A DNA stretch of 64,000 nt, taken from an uncultured Burkholderiales bacterium (lineage in GTDB: Bacteria; Pseudomonadota; Gammaproteobacteria; Burkholderiales; Burkholderiaceae_C). Positions 1 to 8,890 of the stretch are shown piece after piece. Position 1 is the stretch's first letter; each line of letters begins with the position of its first letter. The translations under genes were made by a program, and so were the position numbers. Location: positions 1 through 64,000 of the forward strand of contig CAITYM010000141.1 of NCBI GenBank assembly GCA_903896615.1, given 5' to 3'. The notes beneath the pieces were generated by a model, which made no database searches, had not been told where the DNA came from, and was given only the letters and a program-made list of their open reading frames with translations.

Positions 1-765
1 GTACACCATGCTGATGACTTATCAACAATGCAAATGCAACAATTTGCTAACTGGACTAATCTCTCTGAAACTACTTTCCTATTGAAACCCTCAAATCCAT
101 TGGCTGACTACAGAGTACGAATATTTACTCCTAGTGCAGAGTTGCCGTTTGCTGGACACCCTACTTTAGGTTCTTGTCACGCTTGGATGGCAAGTGGGGG
201 TAAGCCTAAATCGAACGACTTTATTTTCCAAGAGTGTGCCGTCGGGCTTATTAAAATTCGCATTGAGGGTGATTTATTGAGCTTTGCAGCTCCAAATCTA
301 ATAAGAACAGGTGCACTTGACGAAATGACCAGAACTCAATTAGCTGATGGTCTCAATATTATTCCAGATGATATTGTTATGCATCAGTGGGTGGACAACG
401 GTCCCGGTTGGTGCGCAGTCATGCTTAAGTCAGCAGATAAAGTGCTTTCCCTTAAACCAGATCTCGCCAAGTTAAAAGGATTTAAGGTTGGAGTTATAGG
501 ACCTTATCCCCCAAATAGTGAAGTAAATTTTGAGGTTAGGGCTTTCATTGTCCCTTATGGAATCAATGAGGATCCCGTAACTGGTAGTTTAAATGCTGGA
601 ATTGCCAAGTGGTTAATAAATGCAGGTTTAGTAGGCGAGGGCTATGTTGTCTCACAAGGTACTGCTCTGAGAAGGAAAGGCCGGGTATTTGTAAAAAGGG
701 TAGGGGAAGATATCTGGATAGGTGGTCACGTTACCCATTGCATTGAAGGTATGGTCCATATTTGA
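1..765 (+). CDS. PhzF-family isomerase/epimerase, 5' end outside window
   Basis: The reading frame is open from base 1 and ends with TGA at 763-765, so the first part of the gene lies outside the window. About 254 residues are visible; PhzF proteins are usually near 260-300, so only a short N-terminal piece is missing. Seen: NLSETTF, which holds the family's catalytic glutamate; FAGHPTLG; and EDPVTGS, the second conserved motif of the two-lobed diaminopimelate-epimerase-like fold. The family isomerises small substrates without a cofactor; the substrate here is unknown. It faces the nagR-like regulator tail to tail with 4 bp between them. Family assignment is firm, function is not. A link to salicylate metabolism would be only positional. 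Confidence 0.88.
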   Translation, partial: VHHADDLSTMQMQQFANWTNLSETTFLLKPSNPLADYRVRIFTPSAELPFAGHPTLGSCHAWMASGGKPKSNDFIFQECAVGLIKIRIEGDLLSFAAPNLIRTGALDEMTRTQLADGLNIIPDDIVMHQWVDNGPGWCAVMLKSADKVLSLKPDLAKLKGFKVGVIGPYPPNSEVNFEVRAFIVPYGINEDPVTGSLNAGIAKWLINAGLVGEGYVVSQGTALRRKGRVFVKRVGEDIWIGGHVTHCIEGMVHI

Positions 766-769
766 CGAT

Positions 770-1675
770 CTATTTTTCAGAAAATAGGGTAGCAATTAAG
801 TCCCGAAGCCAGATATTTCCAGGTTCTTGATTATATTTTGAATGCCAAAATAAGTTAATCGCTATCTCAGGCAGTTTAATGGGCAACTCAGATGTCGTTA
901 AGCCAAAAGGCGTTTGACATTTATCTGCGAATCTTTCTGGTACCGTTGCAATTAGATCTGAGCTTTGAAGAATATGTCCGACTGCTACAAAATGCGGCAC
1001 GTGTAGGGCTATATTTCTGTGAATTCCTTTGCGTTCTAATAATTGATCTAATTCGGCGTGTCCTGTATGTGCTGATGTTACCCCGACATGATTTAAAGTT
1101 TTATATTGATTGATTGAAATTGGTTTTTTAGCCACTGGGTGGTCTTTTCTAAACATGCAGACATATTTTTGTTTAAACAGCCTGCGTTGAAAAAACCCTG
1201 TTTTTAGGCTTGGAATCAATCCTATAGCAATATCGACGCTTCCTGACTCCATTTCATCCCTTAAATTAGCGGCATTATTTCTTAAAGTGCTTATCTTGAT
1301 ATTTGGAGCTAACTTTGCAAGAGCGCCGATAAGTGTTGGCATGAAATATATCTCGCCAATGTCCGTAATTGACAGGGCAAATGTCCTCTGGCTAGTCTGG
1401 GGAACAAATGAATCCCTCTGACTCAGTACACCTTGAAGCGTTCCTAGAGCATAACTCACTGGTTCGGCTAAATAAAGGGCATACGGAGTGGGCTCCATTC
1501 CGCGCGTTGTTCTTACAAATAATTCATCTTTAAGGATTGCCCTCAGTCTTTTTAAGGCGTTACTGGTTGCGGGTTGGGTTAACCCTAATTTTTCTGCTGC
1601 AACTGAGACCCTGCGGTCAATCAATAATTGGTTGAATATTACCAATAGGTTTAGATCTATTTGCCTTAAATCCAT
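770..1675 (-). CDS. nagR: LysR-type regulator of the NahR/NagR/DntR family
   Basis: A LysR-type regulator of 301 residues (NahR is 300). The N-terminal winged helix-turn-helix (about residues 1-62) carries IDLNLLVIFNQLL, LGLTQPATSNALKRLR and LFVRTTRGMEPTPYA, which agree almost residue for residue with remembered NahR/NagR. The rest is the effector domain, with TDIGEIYFMPTL, PHFVAVGHILQ and PEIAINLFWH also as in NahR. Family members bind salicylate or related aromatics and activate a divergent promoter. Here nagGH is the divergent neighbour, which fits salicylate sensing. I chose the ATG at 1675 because MDLRQIDLNLL matches the NahR N-terminus and a GGGG stretch sits 6 bases upstream. An in-frame ATG at 1687 would add four residues. 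Confidence 0.9.
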   Translation of the reverse strand: MDLRQIDLNLLVIFNQLLIDRRVSVAAEKLGLTQPATSNALKRLRAILKDELFVRTTRGMEPTPYALYLAEPVSYALGTLQGVLSQRDSFVPQTSQRTFALSITDIGEIYFMPTLIGALAKLAPNIKISTLRNNAANLRDEMESGSVDIAIGLIPSLKTGFFQRRLFKQKYVCMFRKDHPVAKKPISINQYKTLNHVGVTSAHTGHAELDQLLERKGIHRNIALHVPHFVAVGHILQSSDLIATVPERFADKCQTPFGLTTSELPIKLPEIAINLFWHSKYNQEPGNIWLRDLIATLFSEK

Positions 1676-1982
1676 CGTTGACCCCATTATTCATAATTGT
1701 GATTTTACTTATATGTTTAAGTGTATTTACATATAAAGATAGAGTCTTTAGAATTAACTTACTTAATTCCAAGGTTAATTGTTAAATGAAACTTTTCCCC
1801 AGTCCTACTAATTTTCCATTGTGTTAGAGACGGTCAGAGCTTATTAGGATTTTTAAACTCAAATAATATTTTAATGACAAACAGTTTTTTCTCAAGCAGG
1901 TTCAGTCATTTTTGATGAAGTTGATGAGCGGCGCTTGAGCTTAATACTGAAAAATTTAAAAAATGACGTTTTGATATTGATT

Positions 1983-2004
1983 CTTAAGTAATTGTTTACT
2001 TAAG
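1983..2004. repeat. Perfect 9-bp inverted repeat upstream of nagG
   Basis: The arms CTTAAGTAA and TTACTTAAG surround a TTGT centre. The dyad lies about 145 bases before the nagG start and on the nagR side of the NahR-box-like sequence. It could be a regulator operator, or a hairpin in a nagR or nagG leader. It is not followed by a T-run, so a terminator is unlikely. Confidence 0.5.
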
Positions 2005-2066
2005 ATAGAAATCTAAGAATAGGACTATTGACTGATTCAATTGAGCCCCGCACGGACAATTCAGAA

Positions 2067-2078
2067 ATTCATACTGAT
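2067..2078 (+). promoter_or_regulatory. Possible NagR (NahR-type) binding site
   Basis: ATTCATACT agrees with the first half of the NahR-family operator as I remember it (ATTCA-Y-R-CT-NN-TGAT). The second half is imperfect here (GATACC). The position, about 50-60 bases before a possible -10 element, suits a LysR activator. This is a weak motif match in AT-rich DNA. Confidence 0.35.
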
Positions 2079-2147
2079 ACCCATTATTCATTTTTAACTT
2101 ATCCCTATTTTTTAAAACACTCTTTTATACACAAAAGGACATAACCA

Positions 2148-3407
2148 ATGAAAAACACTTCGGTTTTTCCAATCAATCCTAAATGGGAAGGGGAGGGAAG
2201 TAGTCGAATCCCTTTTTGGGCCTACACAAGAGAGGATTTGTATAAAAAAGAGTTGGATAAATTTTTCTATTCCAACCACTGGTGCTATGTGGGTTTAGAG
2301 GCTGAAATTCCAAATCCAGGGGACTATCGGCGTACAGTAATTGGTGAGAGATCAGTAATCATGGTACGTGATCCAGACGGAGGAATAAACGTTATTGAGA
2401 ATGTATGTGCACATAGGGGAATGCGTTTTTGTAGGGAACGAAAAGGAAATGCAAAGGATTTCTTTTGTCCCTACCATCAGTGGAACTATAGTTTAAAGGG
2501 TGATTTACAGGGGATCCCTTTTAAGCGCGGTGTTAAACAAGACGGAAAAATAAACGGCGGTATGCCTAAGGACTTTAAGGTTGAAGACCACGGTCTAACA
2601 AAATTGAAAGTTGCTACCCGGGGTGGAGTGGTATTTGCATCCTTTGATCACGATATTGAGTCGTTAGAAGATTTTTTGGGGCCTGTTATTTTGGGTTACT
2701 TTGACCGAACATTTAATGGACGGACACTAAAAATACTCGGATATCGTCGTCAACGAATCCCAGGAAATTGGAAGTTAATGCAAGAAAATATCAAAGATCC
2801 TTACCATCCTGGACTCTTGCACACCTGGTTTTCTACATTTGGCCTTTGGCGTGCGGATAACAAGTCAGAACTTAAAATGGACTCTAAGTTTCGCCATGCT
2901 GCGATGATATCCACTAGAGGACAAGGTGGTAAAAATGAAGAAGTTGTATCAGGTGTTAATAGTTTCAAAGAAAAAATGACACTAAATGATCCAAGACTTT
3001 TAGACATAGTTCCTGAGGATTGGTGGGGTGGCCCCACCGCAATTATGACGACTATTTTCCCAAGCGTCATCCTTCAGCAACAAGTCAATAGCGTATCTAC
3101 GCGTCATATCCAGCCAAATGGCCATGGATCTTTTGATTTTGTTTGGACTCATTTTGGTTTTGAAGACGACACACAAGAAATGCAGGATCGTCGGCTAATT
3201 CAGGCAAATCTTTTTGGTCCTGCGGGGTTTGTTTCAGCAGACGACGGAGAGGTTATCGAATGGTCTCAAGAAGGATTTGAGCAAAAACCAATCCACCGCA
3301 CAGTTGTTGAAATGGGAGGTTATGAAATTGAAAACACAGATCACATGGTGACAGAGACTTTAATTCGCGGGATGTACGATTATTGGCGAAAGGTTATGGG
3401 TGAATAA
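2148..3407 (+). CDS. nagG: Salicylate 5-hydroxylase, large oxygenase subunit
   Basis: Alpha subunit of a Rieske non-haem iron oxygenase, 419 residues (NagG is about 423). It hydroxylates salicylate to gentisate with O2 and electrons from a ferredoxin and reductase. The Rieske [2Fe-2S] ligands are C87, H89, C107 and H110 in CAHRG and CPYHQW. The mononuclear iron site is in [12 protein letters not shown]: bridging D217, ligands H220 and H225. Long stretches such as [16 protein letters not shown] and [15 protein letters not shown] match remembered NagG; AndAc of anthranilate dioxygenase is the nearest alternative. It is followed after one base by nagH and lies divergent from the nagR-like regulator. 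The ferredoxin and reductase genes (nagAb, nagAa) are absent nearby and must be encoded elsewhere. Confidence 0.9.
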   Translation: MKNTSVFPINPKWEGEGSSRIPFWAYTREDLYKKELDKFFYSNHWCYVGLEAEIPNPGDYRRTVIGERSVIMVRDPDGGINVIENVCAHRGMRFCRERKGNAKDFFCPYHQWNYSLKGDLQGIPFKRGVKQDGKINGGMPKDFKVEDHGLTKLKVATRGGVVFASFDHDIESLEDFLGPVILGYFDRTFNGRTLKILGYRRQRIPGNWKLMQENIKDPYHPGLLHTWFSTFGLWRADNKSELKMDSKFRHAAMISTRGQGGKNEEVVSGVNSFKEKMTLNDPRLLDIVPEDWWGGPTAIMTTIFPSVILQQQVNSVSTRHIQPNGHGSFDFVWTHFGFEDDTQEMQDRRLIQANLFGPAGFVSADDGEVIEWSQEGFEQKPIHRTVVEMGGYEIENTDHMVTETLIRGMYDYWRKVMGE

Positions 3408-3408
3408 A

Positions 3409-3894
3409 ATGATTGACTTCAAAACTTATTTCGAATTATTAAATCTTTACAGTGACTATGCCATGGTCTGTGATTCCAATGAATGGGAGAAATGGCCAGA
3501 GTTCTTTGTTGATGATGCAAGTTATAAATTACAGCCTAGAGAAAATTTTGAGGATGGATTGCCTCTGTGTTTATTGGCACTGGAGAGTAAGGCAATGATC
3601 AAAGATCGAGTCTATGGTGTAAAAGAAACGTTGTATCACGATCCATATTATCAACGCCATATAGTTGGAACGCCAAGAGTCCTGTCGGTTGAGAGTAATG
3701 AACACGGCGAAATTATTAATTCTGAAGCTAATTACACTGTAATTCGCACAAAATTTGATGGTGAATCAACTATTTTAAGCGTTGGGTATTATCGTGATTT
3801 AATTATTCGAACCGCCGAGGGATTGAAGTTTCGCTCTCGATTGTGTGTATATGACAGTGAGATGATTGCCAATTCGATTATTTACCCAATATAG
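3409..3894 (+). CDS. nagH: Salicylate 5-hydroxylase, small oxygenase subunit
   Basis: Beta subunit of the ring-hydroxylating oxygenase, 161 residues, the same length as NagH. It is a cystatin/SnoaL-like structural subunit of the alpha3beta3 oxygenase. Conserved stretches: [20 protein letters not shown] near the start, [21 protein letters not shown], and [18 protein letters not shown] chose ATG 3409, one base after the nagG stop, because [10 protein letters not shown] matches the NagH N-terminus. A GTG at 3400 would overlap nagG. The two genes are clearly co-transcribed and translationally coupled. Confidence 0.88.
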   Translation: MIDFKTYFELLNLYSDYAMVCDSNEWEKWPEFFVDDASYKLQPRENFEDGLPLCLLALESKAMIKDRVYGVKETLYHDPYYQRHIVGTPRVLSVESNEHGEIINSEANYTVIRTKFDGESTILSVGYYRDLIIRTAEGLKFRSRLCVYDSEMIANSIIYPI

Positions 3895-3902
3895 GGAGAA
3901 CT

Positions 3903-4061
3903 GTGTGCCACAGAACGGGGTACCTCAATGCCTACAAAAAAAATCTTCTTGTTAGAGAAGTTTTAGCATTTAAGGTGACTGTTAAAGAGGTAGAGTTGTT
4001 CCAATTAGTGAGAATATATCCGCCAAAGATAACACACGCACTCACGGTCCTGCAAGTCTAA
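3903..4061 (+). CDS. Short ORF after nagH, possible remnant of an oxidoreductase
   Basis: A 52-residue frame beginning with GTG, with GGGAG four bases upstream that overlaps the nagH stop. It ends with TAA at 4059-4061. The stretch LLVREVLAFKVTVKEVELFQLVR loosely recalls the first strands of phthalate-dioxygenase-type reductases, and a reductase would be the expected partner of NagGH. The resemblance is weak and I cannot tell a real small protein from a decayed gene. No continuation in another frame is convincing. Confidence 0.25.
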   Translation: MCHRTGYLNAYKKNLLVREVLAFKVTVKEVELFQLVRIYPPKITHALTVLQV

Positions 4062-4244
4062 GTGACGGCTTTCTTGATGCAAATGAGGGTGAGTGCCGAC
4101 TCTACCCCGTGAGATCCAACGTTTGTACCCCAGAAACACTTTGCGTAACGTCAACGCAAAATGTATTTATTCATACTACACGCCTTGGTAATCACAGGAT
4201 GCTTATCAACACTTTTTGAAAATTCACTTCTTTAAATAGTGTAT
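4062..4244. other. Intergenic stretch between nagGH and the box/liv cluster
   Basis: With the short ORF before it, this makes up about 350 bases without a confident gene. It lies between the end of nagH and the end of the oppositely directed livF. I see no clear terminator hairpin with a T-run. Confidence 0.4.
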
Positions 4245-4964
4245 TTAAATTCCGAGACAGTTAATAAGTTCAGGGTTTTCAAGCAGATTATTGGAATTGC
4301 CCTGCAAGTGGACAAGCCCTTTTTGCAAAACAATCGCGCGGTTACTTTTTGATAAGACCTTGTGCCAGTCGCGGTCCACAATCAACACAGCGAGGCCATT
4401 TGCTTTAATCTCATCAATAACTCGCCAAACCTCAGCAACGATGAGTGGAGCCAATCCCTCAGTTGCTTCATCAAGAATAATCAAATCAGGGTGAGTCATC
4501 AAAGCGCGCCCAATGGAGAGCATTTGCTGTTCCCCCCCTGAGAGTTGATTGCCCTGGTTATTTAGGCGTGCGGCAAGGCGTGGAAATGTGTTTAGTACCC
4601 GCTCTAGCGTCCAGTCCTTTTGACCGTCCCGGCCACTACGAGCCGCCATGACCAAGTTTTCACGAACAGAGAGATTGCCAAAAATTCCCCTACCTTCCGG
4701 CACATAAGCGACCCCTTGGCGAGCGACTTCGTGGGGAGGCACTTTTGATATATCACGCCCAAATAGGCTAATACGCCCATCCCTTTGGGCTACATGCCCT
4801 AGTAATGATCGTATAAGAGTCGTTTTACCCATCCCATTGCGCCCAAGCAGGCCGACAGTCTCCCCCCTGCGGATATCTAGGCTTATTCCGTTGATAACGT
4901 GACTGCTACCGTACCATGCATGTACGTCATGAGCTTGCAAAATAATTTCATGATTACTTTGCAT
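4245..4964 (-). CDS. ABC transporter ATP-binding protein, LivF type (benzoate cluster)
   Basis: Second ATPase of a branched-chain-amino-acid-type (HAAT) importer, 239 residues. Walker A GRNGMGKT at 41-48, signature LSGGEQQ, Walker B LIILDEATEGLAP. It powers uptake together with the LivG, LivM, LivH and LivK homologues just upstream, with which it forms one leftward operon. Its ATG overlaps the livG stop (TGATG), with GGGAGAG upstream; a TTG at 4967 is an alternative. It is the last gene of the run that begins with the DUF4863 gene. The linkage to benzoate-CoA ligase and box genes points to benzoate or a related aromatic acid rather than amino acids; that is inference. Confidence 0.9.
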   Translation of the reverse strand: MQSNHEIILQAHDVHAWYGSSHVINGISLDIRRGETVGLLGRNGMGKTTLIRSLLGHVAQRDGRISLFGRDISKVPPHEVARQGVAYVPEGRGIFGNLSVRENLVMAARSGRDGQKDWTLERVLNTFPRLAARLNNQGNQLSGGEQQMLSIGRALMTHPDLIILDEATEGLAPLIVAEVWRVIDEIKANGLAVLIVDRDWHKVLSKSNRAIVLQKGLVHLQGNSNNLLENPELINCLGI

Positions 4965-5713
4965 CAATGCTCTCCCAAATATGCTGTGCGTACAACTGGA
5001 TTATTTCGAACTTCGGTGGCATTTCCTGACGCAATCACACTTCCATTGACCATGACTGTAATGCGTTCTGCAATTCGAAAAACTGCGTCCATATCGTGCT
5101 CAACTAATAAAATGGCGTGTTCTGGCTTTAGTTTTTCTAGCAAATTAAGCATTCGCTCAGTTTCCTCTGCTCCCATGCCGGCTAATGGCTCATCTAGGAG
5201 CAAGATTTTCGGGGCAGTCGACAGGCACATCGCGATCTCAAGTTGACGTTTTTGACCATGACTCAAGTAATCGGCTTGACAATCGAGTACATCACTTAAA
5301 CCCACAAGGTTCGCAGCTTCCCGAGCTAGGCTTAGGGTTTTTGAATCATTTTTTGCATCTCTCCAAAAAGCCCACACATTTTGAAATTGAGATTGGGCTG
5401 AGAGTCGACAATTCTCGAGAACTGTAAAACTTGGATAGATGGTGTTGCGTTGGTAACTGCGACCTAGTCCCGCTCTCGCTCTGCGCTCTTGGGACCAGTT
5501 AGAGACATCCTCTCCCAATAATTCAACATATCCCGCAGAAGGTTCGATCTCTCCTGATAACAAATTAATGAGCGTAGATTTACCTGCCCCGTTAGTTCCA
5601 ATCACTGCGTGCACACTACCTCGCTCCAACACCAATGAGACATCGTTGACCGCGATAACACCTTCCCAGCGACGAGTTAGGTTTTGGCATTTCAAGAGAA
5701 TGTCTTTATTCAT
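4964..5713 (-). CDS. ABC transporter ATP-binding protein, LivG type (benzoate cluster)
   Basis: First ATPase of the HAAT importer, 249 residues. Walker A GTNGAGKS at 39-46, signature LSHGQKRQLEIAM, Walker B KILLLDEPLAGMG, and LLVEHDMDAVF with the H-loop histidine. The signature reads SHGQ, a common LivG variant of SGGQ. The start ATG overlaps the livM stop in an ATGA arrangement, so translation is coupled. It is expected to form the ATPase heterodimer with the LivF homologue. Confidence 0.92.
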   Translation of the reverse strand: MNKDILLKCQNLTRRWEGVIAVNDVSLVLERGSVHAVIGTNGAGKSTLINLLSGEIEPSAGYVELLGEDVSNWSQERRARAGLGRSYQRNTIYPSFTVLENCRLSAQSQFQNVWAFWRDAKNDSKTLSLAREAANLVGLSDVLDCQADYLSHGQKRQLEIAMCLSTAPKILLLDEPLAGMGAEETERMLNLLEKLKPEHAILLVEHDMDAVFRIAERITVMVNGSVIASGNATEVRNNPVVRTAYLGEH

Positions 5714-6705
5714 GCTGGTCCAGACAAGGGAAGGGCAGTTCTACTGTTTGTTCGTCCTATTAGACGCTCAAGAAATTGACGCGGGAGTGCAACCAAGCCA
5801 TTGGGCATGAAGGCAACGCAAATAATGATGGTTAAGCCAAGTCCAAGATGCCAGTGTTTTGCGAAACTTCCAAACACAATTTCTGATTGAAATAACTCCT
5901 GTAAAAGCGCAAATGCAAATGCACCAACTATTGCGCCGTGAATTTTGCCTAGGCCTCCTAAAATTATCATAACTAGAACTACACCGCTTAGATGCCACCC
6001 AAGAAGCTCTGGATTAACAAATCCGTCTTTAACGGCAAACAAATAACCTGCCCAACCAGCAAGCGCACCTGATATGGTGAAAGCAGCCAGTTTATAGGGG
6101 AAAACCGAGAAACCTGTGGCTATCATGCGTTGTTCATTCACCCTAATACCTGATAGCGCACGTCCAAATGGTGAGCGAAGTAGTTGCGATAGGAAAAGAA
6201 ACCCTAACAAAAGACTGAGCCAAATAAATCCGTACATATGCATTGGATTTTCTAAGTTGATCAAACCCCAGTTTGGTTTGATGTACATGTAGATTCCATC
6301 TGTTCCTCCACCCAGGGGCGTATCATGCACTATGTAATATGCCATCTGAGAGAACGCTAAGGTGACCATAATGAAGTAGATTCCTTGAGTTCTAAGCGCT
6401 AAAGTACCGACCGCTATGGCAAAGATACCTGCCATAACTACAGATTCAAACAAACTTAACCAAAGTAGTGAGGCGCTACCATCTGCTGGCGCTAATAAAA
6501 CAGCAGCATAAGCACCAATTCCAAAAAAAGCAGCTTGTCCAAAGCATATCAATCCTGTGCTACCAACAAGTAGTTCTAGACTGAGCGCAAGTAATGCATA
6601 GATCATGATCTTTGCAACTAAGTCCGATCCGTAAGAGCTACTAATAAATGGCCAAATTGCCAATAGACCAAAAACAATAATCACAAATATTTTTTGATAG
6701 CGCAT
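5710..6705 (-). CDS. ABC transporter permease, LivM type (benzoate cluster)
   Basis: An inner-membrane permease of 331 residues with about nine or ten hydrophobic segments. It begins in the membrane right away (KIFVIIVFGLLAIWPFI). Family motifs: GLICFGQAAFFGIGAYAA near residue 50 and the cytoplasmic coupling region LRSPFGRALSGIRVNEQRMIATG. It pairs with the LivH homologue encoded 21 bases upstream in the same operon. The C-terminus is short and hydrophilic, with no fused ATPase, unlike the second LivM of this window. Confidence 0.9.
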   Translation of the reverse strand: MRYQKIFVIIVFGLLAIWPFISSSYGSDLVAKIMIYALLALSLELLVGSTGLICFGQAAFFGIGAYAAVLLAPADGSASLLWLSLFESVVMAGIFAIAVGTLALRTQGIYFIMVTLAFSQMAYYIVHDTPLGGGTDGIYMYIKPNWGLINLENPMHMYGFIWLSLLLGFLFLSQLLRSPFGRALSGIRVNEQRMIATGFSVFPYKLAAFTISGALAGWAGYLFAVKDGFVNPELLGWHLSGVVLVMIILGGLGKIHGAIVGAFAFALLQELFQSEIVFGSFAKHWHLGLGLTIIICVAFMPNGLVALPRQFLERLIGRTNSRTALPLSGPA

Positions 6706-6726
6706 AAGTTAGATTTTGGTTTAAAT

Positions 6727-7605
6727 TTAGACTTTAAATAAGCCTCTTGGGCGCCATAAAAGTATGAATGCCATCAATACATAAACCAATACGCCAGCCA
6801 TTTGAGGCAGTAATAACTTTCCAAATGTATCAACTAGGCCAATGAGCAGTGCAGCCAGCATTGCACCTTTTATGGACCCAACTCCTCCGATGATGACCAC
6901 TACGAAACAGATGATCAATACACCATCGCCCATTCCTGGGTATACACTGGAGATGGGCGCTGCAATCATGCCTGCAAATGCCGCTAGGGCAACTCCCGCG
7001 GCAAAGACAATCCTATACAGCAGCGTAATGTCGATCCCTAGGCTCTCAACCATTTCTCGGTTGGTCGTTCCAGCTCTGATCATCATGCCTAAGCGGGTAC
7101 GCGTAAATACGAACCACATTGCTAATGCAAGAAGTAGGCACACCGCGCTTATGAATAGTCGGTAAAGGGGATATGTCATCATGTCACTCAATGGAAGAGC
7201 TACATCTAAATAAGAAGGGATACTAACCCCGTGAACATCATCACCTACAAGCATACTGCGGAGTTCTTCAAATACCAAAATGAGCCCGTAGGTCATAAGT
7301 ACTTGCTGCAAATGTTCGCGCTTGTACAAGTAACTAAAGAAGGCCCACTCAAGGATGTAGCCCAGAATAATTGAAAAAATTAGTCCGACACCTATGGTAC
7401 TAAAAAATTCACCCCCAAAGCTTGCAGTTACCAATGGGGCTAGCGCGTAAGCTAGGTAGGCCCCAATCATATAGAAGCTACCGTGTGCTAAGTTGATCAC
7501 TCCCATAATTCCAAAAATGAGTGTCAAACCAGAGGCAATTAAAAATAGCAACAGCCCGTATTGCAATGCATTTAAGCATTGAATTAAAAAAGTAGCAAAA
7601 TCCAT
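6727..7605 (-). CDS. ABC transporter permease, LivH type (benzoate cluster)
   Basis: A hydrophobic permease of 292 residues with about eight membrane segments. It has the LivH N-terminal pattern (LQYGLLLFLIASGLTLIFG, then MGVINLAHGSFYMIGAYLAY) and the C-terminal GGVGSIKGAMLAALLIGLVDTFGK. It forms the channel with LivM. It lies between the binding-protein gene (77 bases away) and livM in the leftward operon. Confidence 0.9.
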   Translation of the reverse strand: MDFATFLIQCLNALQYGLLLFLIASGLTLIFGIMGVINLAHGSFYMIGAYLAYALAPLVTASFGGEFFSTIGVGLIFSIILGYILEWAFFSYLYKREHLQQVLMTYGLILVFEELRSMLVGDDVHGVSIPSYLDVALPLSDMMTYPLYRLFISAVCLLLALAMWFVFTRTRLGMMIRAGTTNREMVESLGIDITLLYRIVFAAGVALAAFAGMIAAPISSVYPGMGDGVLIICFVVVIIGGVGSIKGAMLAALLIGLVDTFGKLLLPQMAGVLVYVLMAFILLWRPRGLFKV

Positions 7606-7681
7606 TAAGTATTCAGAATTGGTTCAATGAAATACGAGCTGTTGTTCTATTAATCTACTAGAGCAAAGTGGGTTATGAAGA

Positions 7682-8851
7682 TTACATTTTGCAACCCAGA
7701 CCTGGATCAGCCAAGGCTTTGTGAGCTATGCTTTCCATCACATTTTCTTTACCGACTACTTTTCTAAGGTAGATGTCTTGAATGGGATTGTGACTGTTAG
7801 ATAAAGTGAATACGCCTCTAGGACTATCAATCTTTGCTGTGCGTAGGGCTTGTTCGAAGACTGTTATATTTTTAGCGTCCCCCTTTGTGGCATTAAGTCC
7901 GATGCTGAGCATTTGAGCCGCGTCAAACCCTTGAACTGCATATACGTCTGGCTGTAGTTTATAAGTTTTAGCATAAGCTAGGCGAAAGCTTTGATCGCGT
8001 TTGTTGTTTAAGTTGTCCGCGTAGTGTAGTGTGGTCAACAGTCCATCTGCATCAGAGCCTTGAGCTTCAAGGGTGCCATCAGTCAAAAAGCCAGTTCCGT
8101 AGAGCGGGATCTTTTTCTTTAAACCAGCTGCAGAGTAGTCTTTAACGAATTTAACAGCTCCTCCACCCGCAAAGAATGTAAATACCGCATCAGGTTTAAG
8201 CGCGGCAATCTCAGTTAGTAGTGCTTGAAATTCGACGTTAGGGAACGGCAAATTCAAGTCTTTAATCACTGTTCCGCCATTTTGTTCAAAACCGTCTTTA
8301 AATCCCTTTACGGACTCCTCGCCAGCAGCATATTTCCAAGTTATGGTCACAATTTTTTTATGCCCTTTCTTGGCTGCTATTTCACCCATGGCATATCCGG
8401 GTTGCCAATTCGAAAAGCTAGAGCGGAAAATGTTTGGGGCGCACATGGGCCCCGTTACCGCATTTGCACCGGCGTTTGGCACGATTAGCAGAGTGCCTGA
8501 CTCTTTTGCCGCTTTGGCCATCGCCATCGCTACGCCGCTGTGGACTGTACCGATGATGACATCAACATTGTCACGTTTGATTAGTTTATTGACATTATCA
8601 GTTGCTTTTGATGGATCACTCTCATCATCAACAGAGACATACTCGATTTCACGTCCTGCAATTTTCCCGCCTTGCTCATTCACGTATAAGCGAAAACCGT
8701 TCTCTATTGCTGACCCTAAGGAGGCAAATGTACCCGTCGCAGGGAGCATAAATCCTACTTTTAGTTTGCCTTGATTTTGTGCAAAAGTTAGAGGGGCTAT
8801 TGCAAGCAAGGAAGCAGCCAAAGCAAGCGTGCCGATTTGTCTTCTTTTCAT
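7682..8851 (-). CDS. Periplasmic binding protein, LivK-like (benzoate cluster)
   Basis: Type I periplasmic binding protein of 389 residues. A signal peptide is clear: MKRRQIG, a hydrophobic run, then cleavage near TFA-QNQ at about residue 25. The mature part starts with KLKVGFMLPATGTFASLG and holds the usual IGTVHSGVAMAMAK and GFDAAQMLSIGL segments. The AGREIEYVSVDDESDP region is typical of binding proteins found in aromatic clusters. It delivers the ligand to the LivHM permease encoded just downstream. Linkage to benzoate-CoA ligase suggests benzoate or a substituted aromatic acid, unproved. Confidence 0.9.
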   Translation of the reverse strand: MKRRQIGTLALAASLLAIAPLTFAQNQGKLKVGFMLPATGTFASLGSAIENGFRLYVNEQGGKIAGREIEYVSVDDESDPSKATDNVNKLIKRDNVDVIIGTVHSGVAMAMAKAAKESGTLLIVPNAGANAVTGPMCAPNIFRSSFSNWQPGYAMGEIAAKKGHKKIVTITWKYAAGEESVKGFKDGFEQNGGTVIKDLNLPFPNVEFQALLTEIAALKPDAVFTFFAGGGAVKFVKDYSAAGLKKKIPLYGTGFLTDGTLEAQGSDADGLLTTLHYADNLNNKRDQSFRLAYAKTYKLQPDVYAVQGFDAAQMLSIGLNATKGDAKNITVFEQALRTAKIDSPRGVFTLSNSHNPIQDIYLRKVVGKENVMESIAHKALADPGLGCKM

Positions 8852-8890
8852 GTGTTCTCCTAATTGTTATAAATATTGAGTTTTGAAAAT

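Larger units (their letters stand above)
1676..2147. promoter_or_regulatory. Divergent nagR/nagG intergenic region
   Basis: A very AT-rich stretch of about 470 bases with no convincing gene. It should hold the nagR promoter and the salicylate-responsive nagG promoter. Seen within it: a perfect 9-bp inverted repeat at 1983-2004 and a NahR-box-like ATTCATACT at 2067-2075. A TATACA element near 2126-2131 could be a -10 box for nagG. AAAGGA, about 8 bases before the nagG ATG, is the likely ribosome binding site. Confidence 0.55.

Noticed and set aside
770-787. CTATTTT / AAAATAG inverted repeat at the end of the PhzF and nagR genes
   Set aside because: Only seven A/T-rich pairs and it overlaps the nagR stop; too weak to call a terminator.
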